From positions 2,976,001-3,040,000 of the forward strand of contig NZ_CP112972.1 in the NCBI RefSeq assembly GCF_026410925.1: a stretch of 64,000 nucleotides of DNA, given 5' to 3'. This DNA comes from Halovenus salina. Lineage in GTDB: Archaea > Halobacteriota > Halobacteria > Halobacteriales > Haloarculaceae. The position numbers were made by a program, and so were the translations under genes. Positions 58,571-64,000 of the stretch are shown piece after piece (the first letter of the stretch is position 1; every line of letters starts with the position of its first letter). The notes under the pieces are model-generated. The model saw only the letters and a program-made list of their open reading frames with translations, was not told the origin of the DNA and ran no database searches.

Positions 58571-58579
58571 CTTTTTTGA
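58571..58579 (+). promoter_or_regulatory. T-tract/TATA-like box before the FAH-family gene
   Basis: CTTTTTTGA lies 21-29 nt before ATG 58600 and shortly after the acnA stop. It may both end the acnA transcript and promote the next gene. Confidence 0.45.
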
Positions 58580-58599
58580 CTCACTGGCAATAATGCAGT

Positions 58600-59316
58600 A
58601 TGCGACTTGCGCGTATTCTAACGCCGTCTGGTCCGGTCGAGGGACGGTACGAAGATGGAACGATTGTCGCGGACGATGGCGTCTACGAGATCGGTACCGA
58701 CGGTCGATTGCTTCCACCCTGTGACCCGACTGCGCTCTACTGCATCGGGCGAAACTACGCGGAAACGCTGGAACAGATGGAGTATGAACGTCCGGAAGAG
58801 CCGACGTTTTTCATCAAACCGCCAGCGTCGCTCGTTGCACACGAGCAGCCGGTTCACTACCCGTCATTCACCGACGAGTTCACGTACGCGGGCGAACTGG
58901 CCGCTGTCATCGACGAACGGTGCCGTGGTATCGACCCGGGAGAGGTATCGAGCGTTGTTCGTGGCTACACGATGATGAACGACCTGGACGCACTCGACCA
59001 GCCAAACCTCCCGGCGAGGAAGGCGTTTGACGACGCGGCGCCGCTCGGTCCGTGGATCGAGACCGACCTCGACCCGACGAATATCGACATACACACGGAG
59101 ATAAACGGGGAGCGACGGCAGGACGCGAACACAGAACTCATGCTTTTCGACCCCAACGACCTCGTCTCGTTTCTCTCAAAGCGATTCACGTTCGAACCTG
59201 GTGATGTCGTCGCCTTCGGTAGCCCGGCGAACCCTGGTCTGGTCGAACCAGGCGACGAAATTGAAATAACGTACGGCGGTATCGGCACACTCCGGAACAC
59301 GATTGTCGAGGGCTAG
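58600..59316 (+). CDS. Fumarylacetoacetate hydrolase (FAH) family protein
   Basis: 238 residues: YCIGRNYAETLEQMEYERPE, PTFFIKPPASL, the metal ligands Glu in YAGELAAVIDERCRG and Asp in MNDLDALDQ, and SFLSKRFTFEPGDVVAFGSPANPG. Members hydrolyse or decarboxylate acylpyruvates and 2-hydroxyhepta-diene-dioates; some archaeal ones are oxaloacetate decarboxylase/acylpyruvase-like. The position after aconitase could fit central metabolism, but the substrate is not settled. Confidence 0.88.
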   Translation: MRLARILTPSGPVEGRYEDGTIVADDGVYEIGTDGRLLPPCDPTALYCIGRNYAETLEQMEYERPEEPTFFIKPPASLVAHEQPVHYPSFTDEFTYAGELAAVIDERCRGIDPGEVSSVVRGYTMMNDLDALDQPNLPARKAFDDAAPLGPWIETDLDPTNIDIHTEINGERRQDANTELMLFDPNDLVSFLSKRFTFEPGDVVAFGSPANPGLVEPGDEIEITYGGIGTLRNTIVEG

Positions 59317-59342
59317 CCTACACTGCGCCGGCCTGCGGTGTC

Positions 59343-59457
59343 TCATAGTGATTGTTGGAGTCGTTACCGCCGTCGGGAAACGGGGTGTGGGTCTCACGCC
59401 GTGAAACACCGAGATTCGCGACGCGGTCACGAAAATAACCGCAACAATCACTATCAG
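59343..59457 (+). mobile_element. MITE-like inverted-repeat element, copy B (about 115 bp)
   Basis: Same orientation and length as copy A. Left TCATAGTGATTGTTGGAG, right GCAACAATCACTATCAG. The interior tracks copy A closely (GTTACCGCCGTCGGGAAA; CTCACGCCGTGAAACACC; GAAAATAACCGC). It is located 26 nt beyond the FAH stop. The remaining 59458-59720 has no convincing gene, only short TTG/ATG-started shadow ORFs. Confidence 0.7.
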
Positions 59458-59723
59458 GGGAACTGGTCGCTCGCATCCGAAAGACGAGCCAGCAGACTCC
59501 GTTTCGCATGAAATTTGCTATGGCAGCTTGCCTGACGGTCAGCAGGCCGGCCCGACTGTGGCTGGTCTTATCCACTCCCGTGGAAAACTCAGGCACGTGC
59601 CGGACGACCTGAGTGAGACAAACGGGGAGGAGTATTTCGGCACCCCGGAAGCAGCGTTCTCGATACTCGACGAGAACTGCCGGATACACCACCAGCGCAG
59701 GGAGTACGTTCCACAGGGAACCG

Positions 59724-59742
59724 TTTAAGGGGGCGTACGCCC
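59724..59742 (+). promoter_or_regulatory. TATA-like box followed by a perfect 12-bp palindrome, operator for the ferritin-like/DtxR operon
   Basis: TTTAAGG (59724-59730) lies 24-30 nt before an ATG at 59754. Directly after it is GGGCGTACGCCC (59731-59742), a perfect palindrome located between the TATA box and the expected transcription start. That is where a repressor would block polymerase recruitment. The operon encodes its own metal-dependent DtxR-type repressor, so autoregulation by metal is a natural hypothesis. Confidence 0.5.
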
Positions 59743-59753
59743 GACGTACCCAT

Positions 59754-59804
59754 ATGAACCGAGCAGCACTGAACAACGGGACTTTCCCCCCGGGGTGGCC
59801 ATGA
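59754..59804 (+). CDS. 16-residue leader ORF upstream of the ferritin-like gene
   Basis: MNRAALNNGTFPPGWP then TGA. Its stop overlaps the next start as ATGA (59801-59804). It sits at the leaderless distance from the TATA box at 59724. The coupling suggests it serves to load ribosomes for the ferritin-like gene, but expression of the peptide is unverified. No relation to a known leader peptide is recognised. Confidence 0.4.
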   Translation: MNRAALNNGTFPPGWP

Positions 59805-60280
59805 GCGTCCAGACGCCGGTGTCGTCGGACCACCAGCTCGCCCGCCTCCTCCAGATTGGGGTGGTCCTGGAGGAAGTCGTCGAAGCCCGGGCGGCCAAAC
59901 ACGCCGAAGAGTCCGAGGATATCGACGAGGAGATTCGAGCGCTTCTGGCAGAGGCCGCCGAGGAGTCCGCCGACCACCGCCGACGTATCGAGGCACTGGT
60001 CGAAGCGCTCGACGCCGAAACGATTCCGTTCGGCGAGATTCAGACGCTGGTCGAACAGCGCTACGAATCCGACCAGGATTTCGACGGCGTCCTCTACGAC
60101 CAGCTCTGTAACGAGGAGACTGCCTACAAGTTCTACGACGACCTCATCGAGTCAATCGAGGCCTCAGATGCAGCCTTCGGCGTCGACCGGGAGGAACTGC
60201 TGGAGGAACTGGCGGCGATTCGCGAGGAAGAAGAAACTGGTGTCGAGGAGGTCGCGGCACTGATGGAGGAACGAGAATGA
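59801..60280 (+). CDS. Ferritin-like/rubrerythrin-type helical protein
   Basis: 159 residues. Four-helix pattern with spaced EE/H pairs: LQIGVVLEEVVEARAAKHAE, AAEESADHRRRIEALVEAL, LVEQRYESDQDFDGVLYDQL and CNEETAYKFYDDLIESIEAS. The repeated E...E..H spacing suits a diiron ferritin-like domain. The gene precedes a DtxR-family regulator by 22 nt, supporting a role in iron storage or iron-dependent oxidation. Start ATG chosen over an upstream GTG because of the ATGA overlap. Confidence 0.72.
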   Translation: MSVQTPVSSDHQLARLLQIGVVLEEVVEARAAKHAEESEDIDEEIRALLAEAAEESADHRRRIEALVEALDAETIPFGEIQTLVEQRYESDQDFDGVLYDQLCNEETAYKFYDDLIESIEASDAAFGVDREELLEELAAIREEEETGVEEVAALMEERE

Positions 60281-60302
60281 CAGACGACGACCGGAGGGAG
60301 CT

Positions 60303-60734
60303 ATGAATACAGCAAACCAGTACCTGAAGGCGATTTACCTCGTCCAGGAGATCGAAGACGGTCCGGCATCGACGGGTGCGGTCGCGGAGATGCTCGACGT
60401 GAGCCCCGCGAGCGCCAACGAGATGATTGGGAAACTCGAAAGCGACGGCCTCTGTAACCACGAGAAGTACAAGGGCGTCGACCTGACCGACGAGGGTATC
60501 GTCCGCGCCAGGGACGCACTCCAGAACTACTGCATCATCGAACGCTTTCTCGTCGAGGTGCTGGACGTCGAGGACTTCCGTACCGAGGCACAACAGCTCG
60601 AATCAGTCATCGACGAGACGGTGGCAGAGCGCCTCGATACCATTATCGACCGCCAGCCGCAGTGTCCAGACTGTTTCGACGCGGAAGACGACGTGTGTGC
60701 GCTGCTCGAACTGGAAGCCGACGCAGCCGACTGA
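60303..60734 (+). CDS. DtxR-family metal-dependent transcriptional regulator (SirR/TroR-like)
   Basis: 143 residues, preceded by a good Shine-Dalgarno (GGAGG at 60294-60298), unusual for this window. N-terminal winged helix MNTANQYLKAIYLVQEIE..GAVAEMLDVSPASANEMIGKLE, then dimerisation/metal domain with CIIERFLVEVLDVEDF and a Cys-rich end (PQCPDCFDAEDDVC). The SH3-like third domain of bacterial DtxR is absent. It would repress iron or manganese genes when metal-loaded; the palindrome at 59731 is a candidate site. Confidence 0.9.
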   Translation: MNTANQYLKAIYLVQEIEDGPASTGAVAEMLDVSPASANEMIGKLESDGLCNHEKYKGVDLTDEGIVRARDALQNYCIIERFLVEVLDVEDFRTEAQQLESVIDETVAERLDTIIDRQPQCPDCFDAEDDVCALLELEADAAD

Positions 60735-60785
60735 GACGGACCGTTCAGCGCAATACCTTTTGCGGCCGCCACTGACTGTCGTCGT

Positions 60786-61706
60786 ATGAAAATAGACGCC
60801 TCGGCCGCCAGGCTATTCCTTTCGTATCTCGACGGCGACACTTCACTGACAGAGGTCTGGAATCATCCAGCCTACGATGTGGTCCGGAGCCACGCTGACC
60901 TGTTTGGCCGTGAGGTGACCGAACGCGACGTCGCGGCCGCCGCCTCCGGCGAAGAGACGGTCTTCGCCCGAAACGAACCTCCCACAGAAAGTCGAGACCG
61001 CATTGCGGGTCTGCTCGACCACGTTCGGGCCCACGCGACGGAGTGGACCGAGCAAATTTCCAAACAACTCAGGCGGGCCACACACGAAGACGACCTCTCA
61101 GAGGTTACAGTATATCTCGGCGTCGGATATACACTCGGTGCTGGCTTGGACAACGGAGCGTACATCGACCTAAACGAACCACTCTTTTTCGAGTACCCGC
61201 GACAGGTGCTGTACACCGCTATTCACGAGAGTTCACATGTTGTCTACGAACAGGAACACGAAGCCCGGAAAGAGTTCTCACTGGAGGGTGACGCGCTGGC
61301 GCGGGCAGAGACACAGTGGGACGTATTCAACACCGTGTTTCACACAGAGGCTTATGCGACGTACACGCCGCTGGCCTGCAGACGGGCAGATGGGGCTGTC
61401 GGGACACAGGACCACGTCGTCTGTGAGGATTACGCAATCCTCTCGGACACCTCACGACTGGAAACACTTGTCGAGCAGTACGACTCGCTGCGCGAGACGC
61501 TTCAGCAACAGCCCGTCTCGCGGGATCGGCTCTTTGGGGCTCTGCTTAGCGACGACCGGCTTCCGTACCGGGTTGGCTGTGCGATGCTAGATGCCCTCGA
61601 ACGGACGGCCGGAGCCGAGGCCGTCAGAGATGGATTTTACAACGAACCCGGAGAGTTCTGCAAGGAACACGATGCACTGCTCGACGAGTATCGCACGCTG
61701 TCGTGA
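60786..61706 (+). CDS. Putative zinc-metalloprotease-like protein with HExxH motif
   Basis: 306 residues. The motif HESSH lies in LYTAIHESSHVVYEQEHEA (about 143-147). A downstream Glu in FHTEAYATYTPLACRRADG (about 183) is placed where gluzincin-type proteins have the third ligand. The rest is mostly helical. It is similar in outline to DUF5700/DUF2268-type predicted peptidases but I do not assign a family. There is no signal peptide, so it is cytoplasmic. Substrate unknown. A CCTTTTGC box is 23-30 nt before the ATG. Confidence 0.65.
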   Translation: MKIDASAARLFLSYLDGDTSLTEVWNHPAYDVVRSHADLFGREVTERDVAAAASGEETVFARNEPPTESRDRIAGLLDHVRAHATEWTEQISKQLRRATHEDDLSEVTVYLGVGYTLGAGLDNGAYIDLNEPLFFEYPRQVLYTAIHESSHVVYEQEHEARKEFSLEGDALARAETQWDVFNTVFHTEAYATYTPLACRRADGAVGTQDHVVCEDYAILSDTSRLETLVEQYDSLRETLQQQPVSRDRLFGALLSDDRLPYRVGCAMLDALERTAGAEAVRDGFYNEPGEFCKEHDALLDEYRTLS

Positions 61707-61743
61707 GGATATCCTGTGGGCCATTCGGAACGGAACAAGCGGA

Positions 61744-61750
61744 TTTATAC
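61744..61750 (+). promoter_or_regulatory. TATA box for the halocyanin gene
   Basis: TTTATAC is 24-30 nt before ATG 61774, a leaderless promoter. It decides against the longer in-frame ORF that starts at 61591 inside the previous gene. Confidence 0.55.
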
Positions 61751-61773
61751 GTCGGAAACCGCGAATAGGGAAT

Positions 61774-62415
61774 ATGGACGAACACGAGTCAACGCCAGCG
61801 GTGACGAGACGGCAAGCACTCAAAGCCGGCATTGGGACGGCGGCCGGCGGACTCGCGCTCGGCGCTGCCGGCTCGGGGACCGCTGCCGCGCAATCGGAAG
61901 CATACGACGGCTATCTCAACCACTCAGAACTGGACTGGGACGGTACGACGGCCGACGCGAGCGGTCTCGACGAGGTGATTGTCGATGTGGGTGCTGGCAG
62001 GCAGGGCTATCGGTTCAATCCGGCAGCCATCTACATCGAGCCTGGTCAGACGATAACCTGGCGCTGGACCGGTGCGGGTGGCGCTCACAACGTCCTTGGT
62101 GAAGACGATTTCATCAACAGCCCTGACGTACACGAGGCTTCACTGATCGGCGAGGAAGGGTTCACCTACGAGCTTACCTTCGAGGAGAGCGATACAGGCG
62201 TCTATCAGTACTACTGTAACCCCCACAAGACACTCGGAATGCTCGGTGTTGTTGTCGTCGGCGAAGACAACGTCGCGACAGAGCTCACGAGTTACGGCAG
62301 AGGCGGTGGTGACGGTGGTATGAACTTCGGGTCCGTCGTCGCGGGTGCCGGTGTCTTCGGTACTGTCTCGCTTATCGGCGTCGGCGCGTACAACGAACTG
62401 GTCGGCGACGAGTAA
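61774..62415 (+). CDS. Halocyanin-like blue copper protein
   Basis: 213 residues. Tat signal TRRQALKAGIGTAAGGLALG with AAAQ cleavage-like end, then a plastocyanin-fold domain: copper ligands His in GGAHNVLG, Cys in YYCNPHKTLGM, His and Met after it. The C-terminus has a hydrophobic segment (FGSVVAGAGVFGTVSLIGVGAY) that could anchor it to the membrane. It shuttles electrons outside the cell membrane. Terminates with GTAAGAGTCCTTTTTAG, a T-run shared with the convergent pdxS. Confidence 0.9.
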   Translation: MDEHESTPAVTRRQALKAGIGTAAGGLALGAAGSGTAAAQSEAYDGYLNHSELDWDGTTADASGLDEVIVDVGAGRQGYRFNPAAIYIEPGQTITWRWTGAGGAHNVLGEDDFINSPDVHEASLIGEEGFTYELTFEESDTGVYQYYCNPHKTLGMLGVVVVGEDNVATELTSYGRGGGDGGMNFGSVVAGAGVFGTVSLIGVGAYNELVGDE

Positions 62416-62424
62416 GAGTCCTTT

Positions 62425-63333
62425 TTAGACGCCGCGGTGCTGGAGCTGTTCGTCTTCGTCGAGCTCTGCGTTCGCGTCGCCTTTCATCCCCTCGCCGACG
62501 TTGGTGGCGATGTCGACGAGCGTCTCGGGGTCGTCCCAGTTGTTGACCGATTCGACGATAGCCTTGCCCATCGCTCGTGGGTTCTCTGCGCCGAAGATAC
62601 CTGAGCCGACGAAGATGCCGTCACAGCCGTGGTGCATCATCAGCGCCGCGTCGGCCGGCGTCGCGATACCGCCAGCGGCGAAGTTGACTACCGGCAGGCG
62701 GCCTCGTTCGGCGGTGTCGTGGACGAGGTGGGCTGGTGCCTCGTGGTCGCGGGCCCACCGCTCGCGCTCCTCGTGGCTCATTCCTTCGAGCTTCCTGATT
62801 GCGCTCTTGATGTTGCGCTGGTGGTGGACAGCCTGGTTCACGTCGCCAGTCCCGGCCTCGCCTTTGGTCCGAATCATCGCCGCTCCCTCCTCGATGCGCC
62901 GGAGCGCTTCGCCGAGGTTCCGTGCGCCACAGACGAACGGCGAGGTAAAGTCACGCTTGTCGATGTGGTACTTGTCGTCTGCCGGCGTCAGCACTTCCGA
63001 CTCGTCAATCATGTCGGCACCGGCGGCTTCGAGAATCTGGGCCTCAGTCGTGTGGCCGATGCGGGCTTTCCCCATCACCGGAATCGAGACCTCGTCGATA
63101 ATCTCGTCGAGCGAGGCGGGGTCGGCCATCCGCGCGACACCGCCGCGCTTGCGGATGTCTGCCGGCACGGCTTCGAGGTTCATCACTGCCACCGCGCCGA
63201 CGTCCTCGGCGATGCGAGCCTGTTCGGCGTTGACGACGTCCATGATGACGCCGCCTTTCTGCATCTTGGCGAACCCGCGCTTGACGAGGTCGGTCCCACG
63301 CTGGAGTTCTTCGAGGTCAGTTTCTTGGCTCAT
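62425..63333 (-). CDS. pdxS: Pyridoxal 5'-phosphate synthase lyase subunit PdxS
   Basis: 302 residues. Conserved blocks: [60 protein letters not shown] with the catalytic Lys (about 89-93), [20 protein letters not shown] with the second Lys, and [17 protein letters not shown]. It makes PLP from ribose 5-phosphate, glyceraldehyde 3-phosphate and ammonia from PdxT. pdxT is not adjacent. PLP is the cofactor of glyA and gcvP in this window. Confidence 0.95.
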   Translation of the reverse strand: MSQETDLEELQRGTDLVKRGFAKMQKGGVIMDVVNAEQARIAEDVGAVAVMNLEAVPADIRKRGGVARMADPASLDEIIDEVSIPVMGKARIGHTTEAQILEAAGADMIDESEVLTPADDKYHIDKRDFTSPFVCGARNLGEALRRIEEGAAMIRTKGEAGTGDVNQAVHHQRNIKSAIRKLEGMSHEERERWARDHEAPAHLVHDTAERGRLPVVNFAAGGIATPADAALMMHHGCDGIFVGSGIFGAENPRAMGKAIVESVNNWDDPETLVDIATNVGEGMKGDANAELDEDEQLQHRGV

Positions 63334-63467
63334 GTCTGATTCTTGGCCTACACAAACTTAACGGGTCTGATTATGACGGGTATGTCTACATGAGACATGG
63401 TATCATTGGTTTTATCCACTATCGACATTTCGATAGCCCCCGAAATTCCTGGTAATGTTGCTGTCGT

Positions 63468-63727
63468 TCAGCGATACCCGTCGACGGCCGAGAGAAGGGC
63501 ATCCTTTGATTTTCGGCCGATTATACGTTCGACAGATGTCCCGACTGGCAGGCCGTCTGTTTCTGCCGACAGCTCCCCGATTGCTGGCTCCGTGGCCTTG
63601 TACGGCCCACACCACGCCGTACAGACATCGAGTAACACGAGGACGGAGCTGTCGACGAATGCCTCGAAACTCTCAGGCCCAGTTTACGTGGCATTACAGG
63701 CGGTGTCTCGGTGGCGTCGGAGACCAT
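63468..63727 (-). pseudogene. Decayed thioredoxin gene
   Basis: On the minus strand an ATG at 63727 gives MVSDATETPPVMPRKLG, then the frame must shift to continue as PESFEAFVDSSVLVLLD, followed by TAWCGPYKATEPAIGELSAE. That is clearly thioredoxin strand 2 and active-site helix. The second active-site Cys is Tyr (WCGPY). About 30 residues of the central part with the cis-Pro loop are missing before VERIIGRKSKDALLSAVDGY and the TGA at 63468. Frameshift, lost Cys and internal deletion together identify a pseudogene. The space 63334-63467 holds nothing recognised. Confidence 0.72.
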
Positions 63728-63802
63728 AGCTACCTCACTAGAAACCTCGATTGAATGAAAAGATGTTGGCCGTGATACGAACCACCGACGGCCGCCATGG
63801 AG

Positions 63803-63994
63803 CTATGCGGGCTGTTCGGTGTTCTGCTTGCTCGTGACGTAGCCCGCGATGCGGTTGCGGACGCCCTTCGACTCGATGTTGGTGAGCTTGTTGACGACTT
63901 CTTTGTTGTGTTCGAAATCTGGTCCGAAGGCGTCGGGGTATCGCTCCATGAGGAGTCGTCCCGTCTTCTTGACGTAGGCAGGTTTGATGGCCAT
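63803..63994 (-). CDS. rps17e: Ribosomal protein S17e
   Basis: 63 residues: MAIKPAYVKKTGRLLMERYP, FGPDFEHNKEVVNKL, ESKGVRNRIAGYVTSKQ. The archaeal S17e (eS17) N-terminal helical domain is complete. It is a small-subunit protein. The upstream region lies beyond the window end after 64000, so its promoter is not visible. Confidence 0.93.
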   Translation of the reverse strand: MAIKPAYVKKTGRLLMERYPDAFGPDFEHNKEVVNKLTNIESKGVRNRIAGYVTSKQNTEQPA

Positions 63995-64000
63995 TGGTAT

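Noticed and set aside
55936..58590. 884-residue minus-strand ORF across acnA
   Set aside because: It is antisense to a complete aconitase with all cluster ligands. Long antisense frames are usual in GC-rich haloarchaeal genes, and its translation has no family pattern.
59528..59728. 66-residue ORF (MPDGQQAGPTVAGLIHS) downstream of MITE copy B
   Set aside because: Begins with TTG, has no TATA box or Shine-Dalgarno, and its faint PAS-like stretch (AAFSILDENCRIHH) is too short to support.

Overview
The window looks like the chromosome of a haloarchaeon (class Halobacteria). Encoded proteins are strongly acidic, codons are GC-rich, and the gene content is archaeal: split glycine dehydrogenase GcvPA/GcvPB, prefoldin beta, RpoP/Rpo12, Pcc1, L37Ae and S17e proteins, bat-type HTH regulators, a halocyanin, Tat-type signal sequences and an intein-bearing family B DNA polymerase. 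Many genes have a TATA-like box about 25-30 nt before the start codon and no Shine-Dalgarno, as expected for leaderless haloarchaeal transcripts. No tRNA, rRNA, CRISPR array, intact transposase, prophage or classical defence island was seen. The genus cannot be fixed from the sequence alone.

Layout. 0-10 kb: end of a bat-like regulator, glyA, a PAS-GAF-GAF histidine kinase, a SprT-like zinc protein, two universal stress proteins, a NIF3 protein, another bat-like regulator, a squalene/phytoene synthase, a ThiD-ThiN fusion and a DUF192 protein. 10-12.3 kb: a minus-strand operon of a membrane protein, prefoldin beta, DUF3194, a bifunctional-nuclease-like protein and a HAD hydrolase. 12.3-18.6 kb: a PAS kinase, a patatin-type PHA depolymerase with a 3-hydroxybutyrate dehydrogenase, TauE/AhpD-like genes and an NAD(P)HX epimerase. 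18.6-24 kb: a transport block (double-RCK channel-like protein, TrkA, APC permease, AI-2E/PerM). 24-33.8 kb: a Rieske-glutamate-synthase fusion, GNAT, regulators, a histidine kinase, and thiol/flavin oxidoreductases, with a broken flavin oxidoreductase remnant and IS200/IS605-type hairpin scars. 33.8-46 kb: a large Tat lipoprotein, rpl37ae-rpoP-pcc1, gcvPA-gcvPB, a response regulator, an SDR, a pilin-like protein and a roughly 1300-residue hybrid kinase. 46-64 kb: THEP1 NTPase, PolB with two inteins, sufCBD, acnA, a FAH-family enzyme, a ferritin-like/DtxR iron module, a zinc-protease-like protein, halocyanin, pdxS, a decayed thioredoxin gene and rps17e.

The genes form several functional groups: one-carbon/glycine metabolism (glyA, gcvPAB), PHA storage turnover (phaZ-like plus bdhA-like), thiol redox (disulfide reductase, TrxR-like protein and a dead thioredoxin), K+/amino-acid transport, and an iron-sulfur/iron homeostasis neighbourhood at 52-61 kb (sufCBD, aconitase, ferritin-like protein, DtxR-type regulator).

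The most unusual things seen are a family of about 115-bp MITE-like inverted-repeat elements in three copies (3818, 40189 and 59343), one of which supplies the stop codon of the SprT gene; two polymerase inteins whose C-terminal junctions read Gly-Gln/Ser instead of His-Asn; an L37Ae ribosomal protein lacking all zinc-ribbon cysteines; two gene remnants (flavin disulfide reductase tail, thioredoxin); and a 16-codon leader ORF behind a perfect 12-bp palindrome in front of the ferritin-like/DtxR operon.
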